Positions 5,338 through 7,649 of a DNA stretch of 7,649 nucleotides are shown one piece after another; position 1 is the first letter of the stretch; every line of letters begins with the position of its first letter. Position numbers and translations under genes: made by a program. This stretch comes from Akkermansiaceae bacterium (GTDB lineage: Bacteria > Verrucomicrobiota > Verrucomicrobiia > Verrucomicrobiales > Akkermansiaceae): NCBI GenBank assembly GCA_029287105.1, contig JARFRT010000016.1, positions 1 through 7,649 of the forward strand, in the 5' to 3' direction. The notes under the pieces were generated by a model. It was not told the origin of the DNA, did no database searches, and saw only the letters and a program-made list of their open reading frames with translations.

Positions 5338-6981
5338 TTATCGGCGGAATATTTCCGGAATGAAGGAGGCATCCGAGGCTTCATCAATGGCCAGTTGGAT
5401 CTGTGCCTGGATCACGGCAGGTGAAATCGGCGGTAAATAACCGTCAAGGCAGCTGGTCAGCGCCTCTTCCGCGCTGATTCCGCCGGTAATCATCCGGCGC
5501 CGGGTCTTCACGGCGATCGCCTCCGCCGCACCGGGCGTTAACAACTCCGGCATCTTTCTCGCCTGACGCGACTTCTTCGGCAAATCGACTCCCCGCGCCT
5601 TGCACAAGGCACGCAACAATGTCCATGCCTCCTTGGCATCGGAGCAGGGAAACAACGGGATTTTCACATCAATCCGTCCCGGACGTTTCAGGTCGACTTC
5701 AATCAGATCAGGCCGACTCGAGGCAAGCACCCAGATGATTTTCCCCCGGTTGCGGGTGTCGGACATCTCCTTGGCCATCATCGAGTAAACGCGGCTCGAC
5801 ACACCGGAGTCGCCGGAACCCGACGCGCGCCGGCCGAGCGCCTGGTCCGCCTCGTCGATAAATACAATGCAGCGGCCCAATGCGTGTAACAGCGAGAAGA
5901 TCTTCTCCAGGTTCTCCTCGGTGCTGCCGACCCAGCGGTCGCGGAAATTCTTCAGCGTCACCACCGGCACCCCGGCCTCCCCGGCGAGACATTCCACCAG
6001 ATAGGTTTTGCCCGTGCCAACCGGTCCGCAGAACAAGTAACCCATCGGCATCGCCTCGAGGTCATCCTTTTTCCACAAGGCGATATCCTGCAGTAGCCAT
6101 GATTTCACTCCGTCCAGACCGATCACGCCCGCGAAGTCCCGGTCGGGCTCGATAAAGTCGATCAGCCCGCCGCAATCGCGCTCGACCAGGGCCCGCTTCA
6201 AGTCCGACAGATCGGATTCGACCAGGGGCAACTTGGCATGTTCCCGCCGCAGGAGGAGGATTTCCACCGAACTCAGGGTCGATCCTGTTAGTCGGCCTGC
6301 CGGCTTTGAATAATCGTTACGGAAATTCTCCAGCGCGGTCGGACAGCGCAGCGAGAGCATCTCCAGGGCGGTGGTCATTTCCTCCACCGACGGCAGCGGC
6401 ACCTCGACCTCCAACACCCGCGGGCTCCGCGCCACCAGCGGGTGCAGGCCATTTAAATTCTCCGAGATCAGGAAGGCCGCCTGCCCGTGCTCCTGGAGAC
6501 GCATGTCCGCCGCCCAGCTACGGAGGATGGATGCCATGGCATTCAGATCATGGTTGTGCGCGTTGGGCAGCGCCGGGCAGATCAGGTGTGCCTGCCGGAT
6601 CACCACCGCCACCTTCGGACTTGCCGCCCCGACCGCTTGCAGGTTTTTACAGTACTTTAAATAGTGGGTCAGCATCCGCACCGCAGGCAAGGGGGCGTCG
6701 GGTAGGTCGAGCCCTTCCTTGATCGTCGGCCACTGCGAAAAAACCTTGCCGCCACGTTCGATCCGCAGTCCCTGCCCGGGGTCATAACTCAGCACCACAT
6801 CAAACCGGGGCAGCAGCGACTCCATGATAAACTCCGGCAACCCGCCCAAGACCACCTCGCTTTTCGACGGCACCAACAGCCGGTCATTCACGTTCCCATG
6901 CAGCACAAAACACCCTGCCGCACCACTTTCATAACTGCTGACAATCTCCGAAGCCCACCGTGGCATGTTTGGAATTTTCAT
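5338..6981 (-). CDS. AAA+ ATPase with degenerate N-terminal half and active C-terminal motor
   Basis: The protein has 547 residues. Residues 1-270 look like a relict AAA-like domain: FVLHGNVNDRL (25-35), a Walker-B-like strand VAVVIRQAH (124-132), then AAFLISENLNGLHP (168-181) and PRVLEVEVPLPS (187-198). No P-loop is present there. The C-terminal motor is complete: Walker A GPVGTGKT (319-326), aromatic pore loop WVG (350-352), Walker B IVFIDEAD (372-379) with Glu377, and RPGR (433-436) with arginine-finger candidates. The sensor-1 region reads VLASSRPD (418-425), with Ser where Asn is usual. A C-terminal helical lid (about 445-515) follows. The layout recalls Ycf46-like two-part ATPases, and the pore loop suggests a threading or remodelling role; substrate and partner are unknown. 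ATG 6981 is supported by an in-frame TAG at 6994-6996; no Shine-Dalgarno is present, but TAGATTC lies eight bases upstream. It is a single gene, divergent from the CrtI-like gene. Confidence 0.9.
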   Translation of the reverse strand: MKIPNMPRWASEIVSSYESGAAGCFVLHGNVNDRLLVPSKSEVVLGGLPEFIMESLLPRFDVVLSYDPGQGLRIERGGKVFSQWPTIKEGLDLPDAPLPAVRMLTHYLKYCKNLQAVGAASPKVAVVIRQAHLICPALPNAHNHDLNAMASILRSWAADMRLQEHGQAAFLISENLNGLHPLVARSPRVLEVEVPLPSVEEMTTALEMLSLRCPTALENFRNDYSKPAGRLTGSTLSSVEILLLRREHAKLPLVESDLSDLKRALVERDCGGLIDFIEPDRDFAGVIGLDGVKSWLLQDIALWKKDDLEAMPMGYLFCGPVGTGKTYLVECLAGEAGVPVVTLKNFRDRWVGSTEENLEKIFSLLHALGRCIVFIDEADQALGRRASGSGDSGVSSRVYSMMAKEMSDTRNRGKIIWVLASSRPDLIEVDLKRPGRIDVKIPLFPCSDAKEAWTLLRALCKARGVDLPKKSRQARKMPELLTPGAAEAIAVKTRRRMITGGISAEEALTSCLDGYLPPISPAVIQAQIQLAIDEASDASFIPEIFRR

Positions 6982-6989
6982 ACGCGGAG

Positions 6990-6996
6990 GAATCTA
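6990..6996 (-). promoter_or_regulatory. Possible -10 element (TAGATTC) of the AAA gene
   Basis: On the minus strand TAGATTC is followed by exactly eight bases and the AAA ATG at 6981. sodN shows TAGAGTC with the same eight-base distance. Both genes lack a Shine-Dalgarno. This fits a near-leaderless transcript, but no good -35 is visible about 17 bp further upstream. Confidence 0.3.
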
Positions 6997-7059
6997 ATGG
7001 GAATGCGTCCATGACGCCAGCCATAAACCACCGTGATGATTCAGGATACGAAAAATCAT

Positions 7060-7089
7060 TGCCAAACGATATTTCGGGTTGTGCCAAAC
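7060..7089 (+). promoter_or_regulatory. Direct repeat in the divergent AAA / CrtI-like promoter region
   Basis: TGCCAAAC is found at 7060-7067 and 7082-7089, a 22-bp period or about two helical turns, so both copies would face the same side of DNA. It lies 55-84 bp upstream of the CrtI-like start and 79-108 bp upstream of the AAA start in a 162-bp divergent gap. An 8-mer repeat is modest evidence. It could be a regulator's paired site. Confidence 0.35.
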
Positions 7090-7143
7090 TCGGGATGTGA
7101 CAGGTTAGTCATCGATCGACCCCAGTTTGACTCCTCCCATCCT

Positions 7144-7649
7144 ATGCAAAAAAAAATCATCATCATCGGTGCCGGCCCCGGAGGGCTCACCAGTGGCATG
7201 ATCCTCGCCCACCGGGGATACGATGTTACCATCCTTGAGAAAGCCTCTGTTGTCGGCGGGCGAAATGCCCCCATCTATGCTGGCGACTACACCTTCGATA
7301 CCGGCCCGACCTTTCTCCACCAGAAATTCACCCTCGATGAAATCTTCGCAGAGACGGGAAGAAAGCCGGAGGACTATATGGATTTTGTCAAGCTCGACCC
7401 GATGACCACGCTCACCTGGGGCGACGTTTCCTTGGAAACCAGCTGCAACCAGGAAACGATGATGCGCAATATTGAACAATCTTTTCCCGGGGAATCGGAG
7501 AACTACCGCCGGTTCATGAGCGATCACAGTGAGAAACTGCGCACTATTTTCCCCTGCCTGCTCAGTTCCTACCACAAACTGAGCAACTACTTGCAACCGC
7601 ACATGCTCAAGGCGCTGCCATACGTCGCGACCACCAAATCGGTCATGGA
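7144..7649 (+). CDS. Phytoene desaturase (CrtI)-family FAD-dependent oxidoreductase, N-terminal part (3'-truncated)
   Basis: 168 full codons are present and the frame is still open at the window end; the family usually has about 490-520 residues. The dinucleotide-binding fold starts at once: KKIIIIGAGPGGLTSG with Gly9, Gly11 and Gly14, then VTILEK with Glu32 for the FAD ribose and GGRN (38-41), followed by YTFDTGPTFL, a pattern typical of CrtI/CrtN carotenoid desaturases. SFPGESENYRRFM (residues 114-126) and LPYVATTKSV further on also fit the family. Such enzymes introduce or isomerise double bonds in phytoene or diapophytoene in carotenoid synthesis; the exact substrate cannot be told from a third of the protein, and retinol saturase-like or squalene-modifying relatives remain possible. 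ATG 7144 is chosen because the first beta-strand begins three residues later. No Shine-Dalgarno is seen. Nine consecutive A follow the start (7148-7156). Confidence 0.87.
   Translation, partial: MQKKIIIIGAGPGGLTSGMILAHRGYDVTILEKASVVGGRNAPIYAGDYTFDTGPTFLHQKFTLDEIFAETGRKPEDYMDFVKLDPMTTLTWGDVSLETSCNQETMMRNIEQSFPGESENYRRFMSDHSEKLRTIFPCLLSSYHKLSNYLQPHMLKALPYVATTKSVM

Noticed and set aside
6306..6722. 138-codon plus-strand frame opposite the AAA gene
   Set aside because: The Pro/Ser/Ala/Arg-rich shadow is typical of the antisense of GC-rich coding DNA, and the AAA frame continues through it with conserved motifs.
7105..7602. 165-codon minus-strand frame opposite the CrtI-like gene
   Set aside because: The plus strand encodes a clear FAD-binding fold over the same bases; the minus product has no recognisable motifs.

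Overview
The window is GC-rich, densely coded bacterial chromosome that most resembles Verrucomicrobiota (Verrucomicrobiales/Akkermansiaceae-like); Planctomycetota is the main alternative. The strongest indicator is the truncated first gene. It has the PVC-type architecture of a membrane-bound dehydrogenase-like propeller end, HEAT-like helices and a C-terminal CxxCH cytochrome c domain, which is characteristic of these phyla. The exported nickel superoxide dismutase, the carotenoid-type desaturase and the scarcity of Shine-Dalgarno sequences fit this. Assignment to genus is not possible from the sequence alone.

Layout: (1) 2-1435 (+) is the C-terminal part of the PVC-type cytochrome c/dehydrogenase. 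(2) 1499-2851 (+) is argH, argininosuccinate lyase. (3) 2898-3362 (+) is sodN, a nickel superoxide dismutase with a Sec signal peptide. (4) 3483-4103 (-) is nth, endonuclease III, convergent with sodN. (5) 4206-4895 (-) is a lipoprotein with a 3D (three-Asp, double-psi beta-barrel) domain, 102 bp upstream of nth and possibly co-transcribed with it. (6) 4896-5337 is a 442-bp non-coding interval holding a putative G-quadruplex motif, two independent 12-bp repeats and a 13-bp inverted repeat. (7) 5338-6981 (-) is an AAA+ ATPase with an inactive-looking N-terminal half and an intact C-terminal motor. (8) 7144-7649 (+) is the N-terminal third of a phytoene desaturase (CrtI)-family FAD enzyme, divergent from the ATPase and cut by the window end.

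The genes do not form one pathway: housekeeping functions (arginine synthesis, base-excision repair) sit beside envelope or exported functions (cytochrome, Ni-SOD, lipoprotein) and a carotenoid-type enzyme. No mobile element, CRISPR array, tRNA or rRNA was seen. The most interesting points are: the Ni-SOD, whose metal-binding N-terminus would be exposed by signal peptidase rather than by a dedicated SodX-type protease; the motif TAGAnTC-N8-ATG shared by sodN and the AAA gene, which suggests near-leaderless promoters; the repeat cluster upstream of the 3D lipoprotein; the non-canonical cysteine spacing in Nth; and the two-part AAA protein.
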